5,814 nucleotides of DNA from Verrucomicrobiota bacterium (GCA_023432225.1 JAEYUW010000028.1:1-5814), one strand, 5' to 3'; positions 1 to 5,814 are shown, counted from the stretch's first letter. Made by a program: numbers and translations. Notes: generated by a model not told the origin, from the letters alone.

Positions 1-569
1 AAGAAGAACTGCGTGATGGCCCGCGTCGCGCCGGCATCGACCTTGGCCTGCAGCATGTCGAGATCGACATTGCCGTGGCGCGAATCCGGATGCTTCTCGG
101 GGTAGGCGGAGACCGACACCTCGAAATCGCCGATCCGCTTGATACCGGCAACGAGGGCGGCGGCATTCTGGTAGCCGCCCGGATGCGGCACGTAGGCGCT
201 GCCGGCGCCGCCCGCCGCATCGCCGCGCAACGCCACGATATGCTTGACGCCGATATCGCGATACTTGCGCACCACCGCATCGACCTCCTCGCGGGTGGCA
301 TCGACGCAGGTCAGGTGCGCGGCCGGCACGAGCGCGGTCTCGTCGAGGATGCGCTTCACCGTGGCGTGGGTCCGTTCGCGCGTCGAGCCGCCGGCGCCAT
401 AGGTCACCGAGACGAAGCTTGGATTAAGCGGCGCAAGCCGCTCGATTGCCTCCCATAGCGAGCGCTCCATCGCCTCGGTCTTCGGAGGAAAGAATTCGAA
501 CGAGACCCGCAGGGTCTTGCCACGCCCGTTCACAACCCGGCTGACCCGGCGATTGATGTCGATGGTCAT
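1..569 (-). CDS. metF: Methylenetetrahydrofolate reductase, N-terminal 189 residues (runs off left edge)
   Basis: Cytoplasmic FAD enzyme that reduces 5,10-methylene-THF to 5-methyl-THF, the methyl donor for methionine synthesis. The reading frame is open from the ATG at 569-567 to the window edge, giving 189 codons; the family is usually about 300 residues, so roughly a third is missing. Family signatures appear in the right order: FEFFPPKT (residues 24-31, with E25 matching the catalytic Glu28 of the E. coli enzyme), VTYGAGGS (55-62), HLTC (85-88), LRGD (114-117, with the flavin-contacting Asp), AYPEKHP, and GATRAITQFF at the cut end. The start is well supported: AGGAGG lies 4 bases before the ATG, inside the last codons of the upstream gene, and the ATG overlaps that gene's TGA (ATGA). 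Translational coupling with the ArsR-methyltransferase gene is therefore likely, and the two should share one promoter. No frameshift is seen. Confidence 0.96.
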   Translation of the reverse strand, partial: MTIDINRRVSRVVNGRGKTLRVSFEFFPPKTEAMERSLWEAIERLAPLNPSFVSVTYGAGGSTRERTHATVKRILDETALVPAAHLTCVDATREEVDAVVRKYRDIGVKHIVALRGDAAGGAGSAYVPHPGGYQNAAALVAGIKRIGDFEVSVSAYPEKHPDSRHGNVDLDMLQAKVDAGATRAITQFF

Positions 570-1558
570 GCAACCTCCTGACGTCCGGCGATCCGCAGCC
601 GGCGATCCTGTGCGAGCCAGAGCGACACCGCGATCTTGCCGTCGGTGCCGCGTTCCGGCGCGATGTTCTTGTGCATGGTGACGTCGAGACCCGCCGCGGC
701 GAACCATTGCGACATGGTGTCGGGCGCGAAACCAAGCCTGCGATGCGCATGCTCCTCGCGCAAGAACTCGAGTTCATGCGGCGCGAAATCGACGACCAGC
801 AGCCGCCCCGAAGGCGCGAGCACGCGCGCTGCCTCCCGGATCGCGCGCGCGCCGTCGTCGAGAAAATGCAGCACCTGATGGATGATGATGACGTCGAAGG
901 AATCGCGCGGCAGCGACAGGTCGTAGATGTCGCCCTGGCGCACACTGCAATGGCGAAAGCCCGCGCGCTCCAGACGCGCGCGCGCCAAGAGCAGCATGTC
1001 GAGCGACATATCGATGCCGATGCCGCGCTCGATCTGTGCGCCGAACAATTCCAGCATGCGTCCGGTGCCGGTGCCGAGATCGAGCAGCGAACGGAACGGC
1101 TTGTCGCCCAGCGCCTTGACGATCGCCTGCTCCACCGCCTCGTCCGCGGCATGCAGCTTGCGGATGCGATCCCATTCGGCGGCGTGCTCGCGGAAATAAT
1201 TCTGCGCCGCCACAGCGCGCGCCTCGCGCACCGCGGCCAGACGCTCTCGGTCGCGCGCGATCATCGGGTCGGCCGGATCGAGCCGCTCCACGATCATGCG
1301 TGCGACGCCGGCTGAGTCTCCGGTTTCGGAAAGCCGGAAAAACGCCCAGGCGCCCTCGCGATGGCGTTCGATCAGATTGGCTTCCGACAGCAGCTTGAGA
1401 TGACGCGATATCCGCGGCTGCGACTGGCGCAGGATTTCGGTGAGGTCGGAGACCGTCAGTTCTGCCTCGGCCAGCAGCGCGAGAATCCGCAGCCGGGTGC
1501 CTTCGGCCACCGCCCGCAGCGCGTCATGCATGGTCTCGAAGGCCAACGGCCCGGTCAT
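566..1558 (-). CDS. ArsR-family regulator fused to a SAM-dependent methyltransferase domain
   Basis: 330-residue two-domain protein. Residues about 8-95 form an ArsR-type winged helix: ALRAVAEGTRLRILALLA, then ELTVSDL, then the recognition helix QSQPRISRHLKLLSEANLI (45-63) and a short wing (REGAWAFFRL). The metal-binding ELCVCDL motif of true ArsR is ELTVSDL here, and the protein has a single cysteine (C204), so metal sensing is unlikely. Residues about 120-300 form a class I methyltransferase fold: motif I LLDLGTGTG (158-166), the acidic residue D183 in GIDMS, QGDIYDLSLP (208-217), and FDVIIIHQVLHFLDD (221-235). It is first in an operon with metF, overlapping it by 4 bases. ArsR-family control of SAM-cycle genes is established in Proteobacteria (SahR). 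By inference, the C-terminal domain binds SAM or SAH as effector, with or without catalysis. The ATG at 1558 has only a weak GGA upstream; M10 (1531) is an alternative start. Confidence 0.92.
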   Translation of the reverse strand: MTGPLAFETMHDALRAVAEGTRLRILALLAEAELTVSDLTEILRQSQPRISRHLKLLSEANLIERHREGAWAFFRLSETGDSAGVARMIVERLDPADPMIARDRERLAAVREARAVAAQNYFREHAAEWDRIRKLHAADEAVEQAIVKALGDKPFRSLLDLGTGTGRMLELFGAQIERGIGIDMSLDMLLLARARLERAGFRHCSVRQGDIYDLSLPRDSFDVIIIHQVLHFLDDGARAIREAARVLAPSGRLLVVDFAPHELEFLREEHAHRRLGFAPDTMSQWFAAAGLDVTMHKNIAPERGTDGKIAVSLWLAQDRRLRIAGRQEVA

Positions 1559-1584
1559 TCTAGCGTCCGATACGTCAAGTTCGA

Positions 1585-1602
1585 TATAAGGATATCTTTA
1601 TA
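1585..1602. promoter_or_regulatory. Candidate operator of the ArsR-methyltransferase regulator, overlapping its promoter
   Basis: TATAAGGATATCTTTATA is an 18-bp palindrome centred on GATATC with 8 of 9 base pairs symmetric; the only mismatch is G1590/T1597. It stands out as A/T-rich in a G/C-rich neighbourhood. It ends 26 bp before the regulator's ATG. On the minus strand it contains a -10-like TATAAA (1597-1602), with a possible but poorly spaced -35-like TTGCGC at 1617-1622. A dimeric ArsR-type protein bound here would block the regulator-metF promoter. Size and symmetry fit ArsR-family operators. The assignment to this regulator is inferred from position. Confidence 0.55.
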
Positions 1603-1777
1603 CGGTAATTCGATGGGCGCAAGCCCACTTTTCGGGCAAGCGTTAACTTTTTGTGTCGAACTGGGCCGGCGTTGCTGCCGCAGGCGCCAGCGATGCAATT
1701 GCACCGTTCTCCCAGCTGCGTCAGTGTCGCCCCGGGGATGCGTGGCATGGCCCAGGGATTTCCCCTAAACCCATGTC
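1603..1777. other. Divergent intergenic region between the met operon and trmO
   Basis: Non-coding gap between two divergent genes. Its left part should hold the -35 region of the met operon. I see no convincing sigma-70 promoter for the plus-strand gene and no strong Shine-Dalgarno before 1778; the nearest purine run, AGGGA, ends about 19 bases upstream. The untranslated leader of the met operon would be only about 30 nt, which is too short for a riboswitch. Confidence 0.5.
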
Positions 1778-2290
1778 ATGACCGCCGACCTCGAATCCGA
1801 AGCCGATCCGTCCATCCGCCCCGGGGAAATCGCGGTAGACCTGCCCTCGTCCTTCGATGCCGGGCTGTATTTCATCGGCCGCATCCGTACGCCCTGGACG
1901 AAGCGAGAGGACTGCCCGAAAAATGCCGGCGAATCCGACGCGATCTGCACCATCCAGGTCGATCCGCGCTATGCCGCCGCGCTCGACAAGGTCGAGACAT
2001 GCACGCACCTGATCGTGCTCTACTGGATGGACCGCGCGCGCCGCGATCTCGTGGTGCAGACGCCGCGCCATTACGGCGAGGGCCGGGGCACCTTTGCGCT
2101 GCGCTCGCCGGTGCGGCCGAACCCGATCGCGCTCAGTGTGGTGAAGCTTCTCAAGGTCGAGGGCACGCGCCTTTTGGTGCAGAATATCGACTGCCTCGTC
2201 AACACGCCGCTGCTCGACATCAAGCCTTATTTCGCATCAGTTGACGCCAAGCCGGACGCTGCCGTCGGCTGGCATAGGGACCGGAAATAG
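1778..2290 (+). CDS. trmO: TrmO/TsaA-family tRNA (t6A37) N6-methyltransferase
   Basis: 170-residue cytoplasmic protein of the TsaA/YaeB (UPF0066, VirR) family. Characterised members use SAM to methylate N6 of threonylcarbamoyladenosine-37 in tRNA-Thr, giving m6t6A, which tunes decoding. Signatures are FIGRIRTPW at the start of the beta-barrel domain (residues 32-40), the hallmark FALRSPVRPNPIALS (106-120), and LLDIKPYF (145-152). It is shorter than E. coli YaeB (235 residues), consistent with the single-domain form common outside enterics. About 30 residues precede the conserved core, including RPGEIAVDLPSSFDAGL. The ATG at 1778 is chosen because the nearby ATG at 1773 hits a stop after one codon. 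It has no good Shine-Dalgarno, so the start is less certain than the identity. It stands alone, divergent from the met operon and followed 4 bases after its TAG by a palindromic repeat that may end its transcript. Substrate specificity is inferred from the family. Confidence 0.88.
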   Translation: MTADLESEADPSIRPGEIAVDLPSSFDAGLYFIGRIRTPWTKREDCPKNAGESDAICTIQVDPRYAAALDKVETCTHLIVLYWMDRARRDLVVQTPRHYGEGRGTFALRSPVRPNPIALSVVKLLKVEGTRLLVQNIDCLVNTPLLDIKPYFASVDAKPDAAVGWHRDRK

Positions 2291-2294
2291 AGTT

Positions 2295-2395
2295 TCACAT
2301 TGTGCCGACCCATCCTCCGTTCGTCCCCGCGAAAACGGGGACCCAGACCGAAAGAACTGGATTCCCGCTTTCGCGGGAATGAACGGAGAATGTGA
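2295..2395. repeat. Composite palindromic repeat: two inverted REP-like hairpin units
   Basis: Unit 1 (2316-2346) and unit 2 (2357-2387) are inverted copies matching at 26 of 31 positions. Each forms its own hairpin: GTCCCCG/CGGGGAC with a 6-nt loop (2323-2342), and ATTCCCGC/GCGGGAAT with a TTTC loop (2361-2380). Four of the five differences form two compensatory base-pair changes, so the stems are preserved. A further inverted 7-mer, TCACATT (2295-2301) and AATGTGA (2389-2395), encloses the pair. The CGTTCATTCCCGCGAAAGCGGGAATCCAG-type core, split here over the two arms, resembles dispersed intergenic repeats frequent in Bradyrhizobium relatives and other Proteobacteria (from memory). It fills most of the gap between trmO and ilvD. 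It has no T-run, so intrinsic terminator function is uncertain. Confidence 0.8.
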
Positions 2396-2430
2396 TAGCA
2401 CCGCATACACTTCTGACGGAGACACACTCT

Positions 2431-4119
2431 ATGCGCCTGCGTTCGTCCATCACCCGCGACGGCATCGACCGTACGCCACATCGTGCGTTCATGCGCGGCA
2501 TGGGGCTCGACGATGCGGCGATCGAAAAGCCGATGATCGGCGTGGTGTCGATGAAGGGCGAAAACACGCCCTGCAACATGACACATTATCCGCAGGTTGA
2601 ATGGGCCAAGCAGGGCATCGAGGCCGCCGGCGGCACGCCCCGCGAATTCACCACCATTTCGGTGTCGGACGGCATCGGCATGAACCACGAGGGCATGAAG
2701 TTCTCGCTGGTCAGTCGCGAGGTCATCGCGGATTCGATCGAAGCCGTGGTTCAGGGCCACGCCTATGACGGCCTCGTTGCCTTCGGCGGCTGCGACAAGA
2801 CACTGCCGGGCTCGATGATGGGCATGGTCCGCGTCAACGTGCCGTCGGTCTTCGTCTATGGCGGGGCCGCCCTGCCCGGCCGCTTCGGCGGACGCGACGT
2901 CACCGTGCTGGATTCCTACGAGGCGGTCGGCGCGGTGCAGACCGGCCAGATGAAGGAAGCCGACCTGAAAGTGCTGGAGCGCGTTGCGATCCCGGCGATC
3001 GGCGCGTGCGCCGGACAATTCACCGCCAATACCATGGCGATGGTGTCGGAAGTGCTCGGCCTCACCGTCCCCAATTCGGCGATGGTGCCCGGCGTCTATG
3101 CCGAGCGTTCGGCGATTGCGCAACGCGCCGGCGAGATCGTGATGGATATCCTGAAGCGCGGCGGACCGCTGCCGCGCGATTTGGTCACCCGCAAATCGAT
3201 CGAGAATGGCTGCGCCATCGTCGCCGCGACCGGCGGCTCGACCAATGCGGCGCTGCACCTGCCGGCCATTGCCAACGAGGCGGGCATCGCTTTCACCGTC
3301 GACGATGTCGAAGCGGTATTCGCGCGCACGCCGCTGATCGGCGATCTGCGGCCCGGCGGGCGCTTTCTGGCGAAGGACGTGCACGACATCGGCGGCGTTT
3401 CGATCATCATCCGCGAGCTGATCCGTTCCGGCCATCTGCATGGGGATTGCCTGACCGTCACCGGCCGCACGCTGGCAGAGGAGCATGGCGCCGCACCCGA
3501 CCCCGACGGCGAGATCGTACGGCGTGCGGAGAGCGCGATCCGTCCAGACGGCGGGCTTGCCGTGCTCAAGGGGAATCTCGCGCCCGACGGCGCGCTGCTG
3601 AAGGTCGCGGGACTCAAGTCATTGGTGTTCGAGGGCATCGCCCGGGTGTTCGACGGCGAGGACGCCTGCACGGCCGCGGTTCGCAAGCGTGACTATCAGG
3701 CCGGCGAAGTGCTGATCATCCGATACGAAGGGCCGAAGGGCGGCCCCGGCATGCGCGAGATGCTCGGCACCACCGCGATCATCTACGGCCAGCAGATGGG
3801 CGAGAAGGTCGCGCTCCTTACCGACGGCCGCTTCTCGGGCGCGACGCGGGGCATGTGCATCGGGCATATCGCGCCGGAAGCCGCGGTCGGCGGCCCGCTG
3901 GCGCTGGTGCAGAACGGCGACCGCATCCGCATCGACGGCGGGGCCCGCACGATCGATGTTCTGATCGATGACGCCGAGATGCAGCGCCGCAAGGCTGCGT
4001 GGACAACGCCCGCACCGCGCCATGCGGCAGGCCTCTTGGCGAAATATGCGAAGCTGGTCGGCCAGTCGGACAAAGGCGCGGTCACGCATGCCGGCAAGGC
4101 GGAGTGGCCGGAGGGATGA
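2431..4119 (+). CDS. ilvD: Dihydroxy-acid dehydratase (IlvD)
   Basis: Fe-S dehydratase converting 2,3-dihydroxy-isovalerate and -methylvalerate to the 2-keto acids that precede valine, leucine and isoleucine. The 562-residue length fits the short form of the family (E. coli 616). Visible elements: TPCN with C48; SDGIGMNHEGMKFSLVSRE (79-97); GGCDKTLPG with C121, D122 and K123 (the lysine carbamylated in known DHADs); GACAGQFTANTM with C193; TGGSTNAALHL (267-277); EGPKGGPGM (433-441); TDGRFSG with catalytic-type S469. The three cysteines match the ligand set of [2Fe-2S] DHADs. The HEGMK segment favours DHAD over the sugar-acid dehydratase branch. The segment before TPCN reads VVSMKGEN instead of the more usual WNE type, suggesting a divergent subclade or second paralogue. 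The ATG at 2431 is chosen because GGAG lies 9 bases upstream and homology begins at once; an in-frame GTG at 2392 lies inside the repeat. No other ilv genes are in view. Confidence 0.95.
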   Translation: MRLRSSITRDGIDRTPHRAFMRGMGLDDAAIEKPMIGVVSMKGENTPCNMTHYPQVEWAKQGIEAAGGTPREFTTISVSDGIGMNHEGMKFSLVSREVIADSIEAVVQGHAYDGLVAFGGCDKTLPGSMMGMVRVNVPSVFVYGGAALPGRFGGRDVTVLDSYEAVGAVQTGQMKEADLKVLERVAIPAIGACAGQFTANTMAMVSEVLGLTVPNSAMVPGVYAERSAIAQRAGEIVMDILKRGGPLPRDLVTRKSIENGCAIVAATGGSTNAALHLPAIANEAGIAFTVDDVEAVFARTPLIGDLRPGGRFLAKDVHDIGGVSIIIRELIRSGHLHGDCLTVTGRTLAEEHGAAPDPDGEIVRRAESAIRPDGGLAVLKGNLAPDGALLKVAGLKSLVFEGIARVFDGEDACTAAVRKRDYQAGEVLIIRYEGPKGGPGMREMLGTTAIIYGQQMGEKVALLTDGRFSGATRGMCIGHIAPEAAVGGPLALVQNGDRIRIDGGARTIDVLIDDAEMQRRKAAWTTPAPRHAAGLLAKYAKLVGQSDKGAVTHAGKAEWPEG

Positions 4120-4132
4120 CCTGATATCTCCT

Positions 4133-4239
4133 GTCCCGGATGCGGTGCAGCACGAAGTTATGCACCGCTGAGCGGGGAACCACAAAACTTGGGTCCCGGG
4201 TCTGCAGCGCACCGTTTCACGCTGCGCTGCGCCCGGGAC
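4133..4239. repeat. Second palindromic repeat pair, between convergent genes
   Basis: Two related hairpin units face each other. Unit A (4133-4180) has a perfect 8-bp stem GCGGTGCA/TGCACCGC (4142-4149 with 4161-4168) and an 11-nt loop; its outer GTCCCGG arm has only a degraded partner. Unit B (4193-4239) has an outer perfect 8-bp stem GTCCCGGG/CCCGGGAC (4193-4200 with 4232-4239) and an inner perfect 8-bp stem GCAGCGCA/TGCGCTGC (4204-4211 with 4223-4230), also with an 11-nt loop. Unit B reversed aligns along unit A with many substitutions. The sequence differs from the repeat at 2295-2395. It sits between the ends of ilvD and the binding-protein gene, where it could act as a two-way transcription barrier; there is no clear T-run. 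Confidence 0.75.
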
Positions 4240-4249
4240 ACGATACCGG

Positions 4250-5233
4250 TTACTCCATCGGCGCGACGATCTTCGGATGCTTCAGCGTCGAGGCGTCGAG
4301 CTTCTTTCCAATCGTCTTGTTCTCGGTATAGACGTCGAACATCGCCAGGATGCCGGCGAAGTTCGGGGCCGCACCCGGCTCGCGCGCGAAATCGTTCGGC
4401 TTGAGCAGATAGGTCTCGAGTGCCGCGACCGGCGCCTTCATCACTTCATGCACGACCTGGATGGTTTCCGGCCGGTTGGCCAGCGCCATCTTCATGCCCA
4501 AGGTCAGATCCTTGACATAGGCGGTGACCAGTTCCGGGTTCTTCTCCACGAAGTCCTTCCGGCAGGCTTCCACGATATGCACGATGTTCGGCAGAGCCTC
4601 TTCCAGCGCGAACAGCTTGCGGACGCCGCCCTTGGCTTCCGCACGCGCGGCGAATGGCTGCACCATGTTGACCGCGTCGACCCGGCCCGAGCGCAGCGCA
4701 TCTTCGGAAAGCGCAAAGCCTACTTCCACGAGCTTGATGTCCTTCTCGGGGTCAACGCCGTTCTTGCGCAGCATCATGTTGAAGGGGGCGTGAGTGCCGC
4801 CACCGATCACCGAAATGCCGACCGTCTTGCCCTTGAGATCGGCGGCCGTCTTGATCGGCGAATCCTCCTTCACCGCCCAATAGAGCGAGAAGCTTCCGGG
4901 CCGCTCGCCGACATGCTGGGCGATCACATACATGTCGACATTGCCGGCCACCATGCTCTGCGCGATCGGCAGGATGCCCTGGGTCGCACAATCGAGCGCG
5001 CCAGCCTGCATCGCCGCCGTCATCGGCGCGGTGCCGTTGAACTGCGACCATTCGATCTTGTAGGTCTTGCCCAGATTGGGGAATTTATCCGGGCGCTTCA
5101 TCATCCAGTACTTGGCTTCCTCGGCGGGAATGGTCCAGCCAACCCGGATCGTTGGGATGGTCTGGGCGAAGGCGGTCCCGGCGGTGACGACCGCCCCGAG
5201 GGCCAGACCGAAAACTGCAACACGGCGAAGCAT
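4250..5233 (-). CDS. ABC transporter periplasmic substrate-binding protein (NMT1/SsuA/TauA type)
   Basis: 327-residue exported protein. The N-terminus MLRR, a hydrophobic stretch (FGLALGAVVTAGT) and AFA|QT predict signal peptidase I cleavage after residue 23; there is no lipobox cysteine. The mature part has the pattern of the nitrate/sulfonate/taurine binding-protein superfamily: IRVGWTI (29-35), MTAAMQAGALDCATQGILP (71-89), DLKGKTVGI (132-140) followed by GGGTHAPF (144-151), and the hinge-region SEDALRSGRVDAVNMVQPF (176-194). In such systems the protein delivers a small anionic solute to an inner-membrane permease and ATPase. The ligand cannot be read from the sequence. No permease or ATPase is adjacent: the gene is convergent with ilvD on one side and divergent from the next gene on the other, so it appears monocistronic within this window. 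The ATG at 5233 is chosen for its signal peptide and the AAGGA 8 bases upstream; the frame stays open 33 codons further with no secretion-like sequence. Confidence 0.9.
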   Translation of the reverse strand: MLRRVAVFGLALGAVVTAGTAFAQTIPTIRVGWTIPAEEAKYWMMKRPDKFPNLGKTYKIEWSQFNGTAPMTAAMQAGALDCATQGILPIAQSMVAGNVDMYVIAQHVGERPGSFSLYWAVKEDSPIKTAADLKGKTVGISVIGGGTHAPFNMMLRKNGVDPEKDIKLVEVGFALSEDALRSGRVDAVNMVQPFAARAEAKGGVRKLFALEEALPNIVHIVEACRKDFVEKNPELVTAYVKDLTLGMKMALANRPETIQVVHEVMKAPVAALETYLLKPNDFAREPGAAPNFAGILAMFDVYTENKTIGKKLDASTLKHPKIVAPME

Positions 5234-5629
5234 ATTCTGTATCCTTCTCTGGAAAACGCGAGCGGGCCGCAGGGCCCGGCGCCCGGCGATTCCGCCGATC
5301 TCAGGGCGGCATGGAACAGCGCCTGATACCACTCCGCAAGCTCAGATCTGCGCCTGCGACAGTATAAAGCTTGGGCGGCGTGCCGTCATGGGCGGCGGCG
5401 GCCGACCTCAAGGCCGGGCCCGACCCGCCACTTTTCAGCAAAATCGGCTCAATTTTAGCGGTCCGCCAAAGCTGGCTGAAACACCCATGGTTTAAGCATG
5501 GCCTGGACGGGCCGAAATCGTGTGGGAACGCTTCTGCTGTCTCGCACTTAATAAATTCGAGAATCCAAACCAAGTCCGGGGTCTAGTCGCATCGGGGGGT
5601 GCGAGCAGGACCGGCAGAAAGTGGATGCC
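5234..5629. other. Divergent intergenic region, no gene recognised
   Basis: About 400 bases between the binding-protein gene and the exported-protein gene. The open frames here, such as minus-strand 5301-5573 (90 codons), show no recognisable domain, signal peptide or ribosome binding site and are judged chance. The left half probably holds the binding-protein promoter and leader. The right half is less G/C-rich, with an A/T patch at 5548-5556 that could be part of a promoter for the plus-strand gene, though no matching -35 is clear. CATGG occurs twice, 11 bases apart (5486-5490 and 5497-5501), forming a weak operator-like motif. Confidence 0.45.
5361..5389 (-). promoter_or_regulatory. Candidate sigma-70 promoter for the substrate-binding protein gene
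   Basis: On the minus strand, ATGACG (5389-5384) and TATACT (5366-5361) are separated by exactly 17 bases, close to the TTGACA/TATAAT consensus. Transcription would begin near 5354 and leave a leader of about 120 nt. That leader contains a small hairpin, CGGGCC/GGCCCG (5263-5268 with 5273-5278). The call rests on consensus match alone. Confidence 0.35.
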
Positions 5630-5814
5630 ATGACCAGGTCCGCGTATGTATTGGGCGCCCTGTCTCTCGCCCTGCTGATCCCGCAGAATTCAGCCTCCGC
5701 GCAGCAGTCCGCATTTGCGGACCCGTCGTACCAGGCCCCCCCGGCCTTTGCCCGCATGGCGCCGGGCCAGGAGGTTGAAGAGTTCGAAGGCGGTGCCGAA
5801 ATGCCGTCGCGGCG
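5630..5814 (+). CDS. Exported protein of unknown function, N-terminal 61 residues (runs off right edge)
   Basis: The frame is open from ATG 5630 to the window edge. The product begins MTRSAYVLGALSLALLIP and continues NSASA|QQ, a typical Sec signal peptide with cleavage predicted after residue 24. The exported part seen so far (QQSAFADPSYQAPPAFARM and on) is rich in Ala, Pro and Glu and looks like a flexible linker before a folded domain outside the window. The composition and the EMPSR at the cut end recall the linkers of rhizobial L,D-transpeptidases, but no catalytic motif is visible, so this is only a guess. The ATG at 5625 hits a stop after one codon, and an in-frame GTG lies at 5621. The Shine-Dalgarno is poor; AGGA is about 19 bases away. 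The gene is divergent from the binding-protein gene and the two may share regulatory DNA. Confidence 0.65.
   Translation, partial: MTRSAYVLGALSLALLIPQNSASAQQSAFADPSYQAPPAFARMAPGQEVEEFEGGAEMPSR

Noticed and set aside
424..1315. Several long frames overlapping the regulator gene (minus 424-1152, plus 671-1315)
   Set aside because: They overlap a fully recognisable ArsR-methyltransferase protein, are Arg/Ala/Ser-rich and have no ribosome binding sites.
1573..1578. TTGACG on the minus strand as a -35 box for the met operon
   Set aside because: A matching -10 would fall inside the coding region, and the sequence there (ACCGGG) does not fit.
1559..1584. SAM or SAH riboswitch before the met operon
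   Set aside because: The expected leader between the promoter and the start codon is only about 30 nt and shows no riboswitch core.
2316..2387. Possible CRISPR array from the repeated hairpins
   Set aside because: There are only two units, in inverted orientation, with a 10-nt gap and no spacers of regular length.
2227..3486. Long minus-strand open frame of 419 codons opposite ilvD
   Set aside because: It is the antisense shadow of ilvD in G/C-rich DNA: composition is low in normal domain patterns, there is no ribosome binding site, and the plus-strand IlvD has clear motifs throughout.
4277..5326. Plus-strand open frame of 349 codons opposite the substrate-binding protein
   Set aside because: Arg/His-rich shadow translation with no domain. 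The minus strand has a signal peptide and family motifs.
5525..5529. GGAAC as the -35 of an EcfG-type stress promoter for the gene at 5630
   Set aside because: There is no CGTT at the required spacing; the downstream sequence is an A/T patch.
5301..5573. Minus-strand 90-codon frame upstream of the binding protein
   Set aside because: No ribosome binding site, domain or signal sequence, and it overlaps the likely promoter of the binding-protein gene.

Overview
This looks like chromosomal DNA of a high-GC alphaproteobacterium, most likely of the Rhizobiales (Bradyrhizobium/Rhodopseudomonas-like). The reasons are the strong G/C bias at third codon positions, the ArsR-methyltransferase/metF gene pair, and two palindromic intergenic repeat pairs of a kind common in that group. 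The genus is an inference from gene style; no rRNA or other marker is present.

Layout. (1) Positions 1-1558, minus strand: a two-gene one-carbon/methionine operon. The first gene encodes an ArsR-type DNA-binding domain fused to a SAM-dependent methyltransferase domain. It overlaps by 4 bases the start of metF (methylenetetrahydrofolate reductase), which runs off the left edge. A near-perfect 18-bp palindrome lies 26 bp before the regulator's start codon and covers a -10-like element; it is a good candidate autoregulatory operator. (2) 1778-2290, plus strand: a TrmO/TsaA-family tRNA t6A37 methyltransferase, divergent from the met operon. (3) 2295-2395: a composite palindromic repeat made of two inverted REP-like units. 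(4) 2431-4119, plus strand: ilvD, dihydroxy-acid dehydratase, with all three expected Fe-S cysteines. (5) 4133-4239: a second, different pair of inverted palindromic units between convergent genes. (6) 4250-5233, minus strand: a secreted substrate-binding protein of the NMT1/SsuA/TauA type with no transporter partners in view. (7) 5234-5629: a non-coding divergent intergenic region with a plausible promoter for the binding protein. (8) 5630 to the right edge, plus strand: the start of an exported protein of unknown function.

The first three genes share a SAM theme. MetF supplies the methyl group for methionine and hence SAM, the regulator carries a SAM-binding fold that could sense SAM or SAH, and TrmO uses SAM. 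The rest looks like ordinary housekeeping and transport genes. I see no mobile element with a transposase, no CRISPR array, no tRNA or rRNA, and no defence or biosynthetic cluster. The most informative observations are the regulator-operator arrangement and the two structured repeat pairs.
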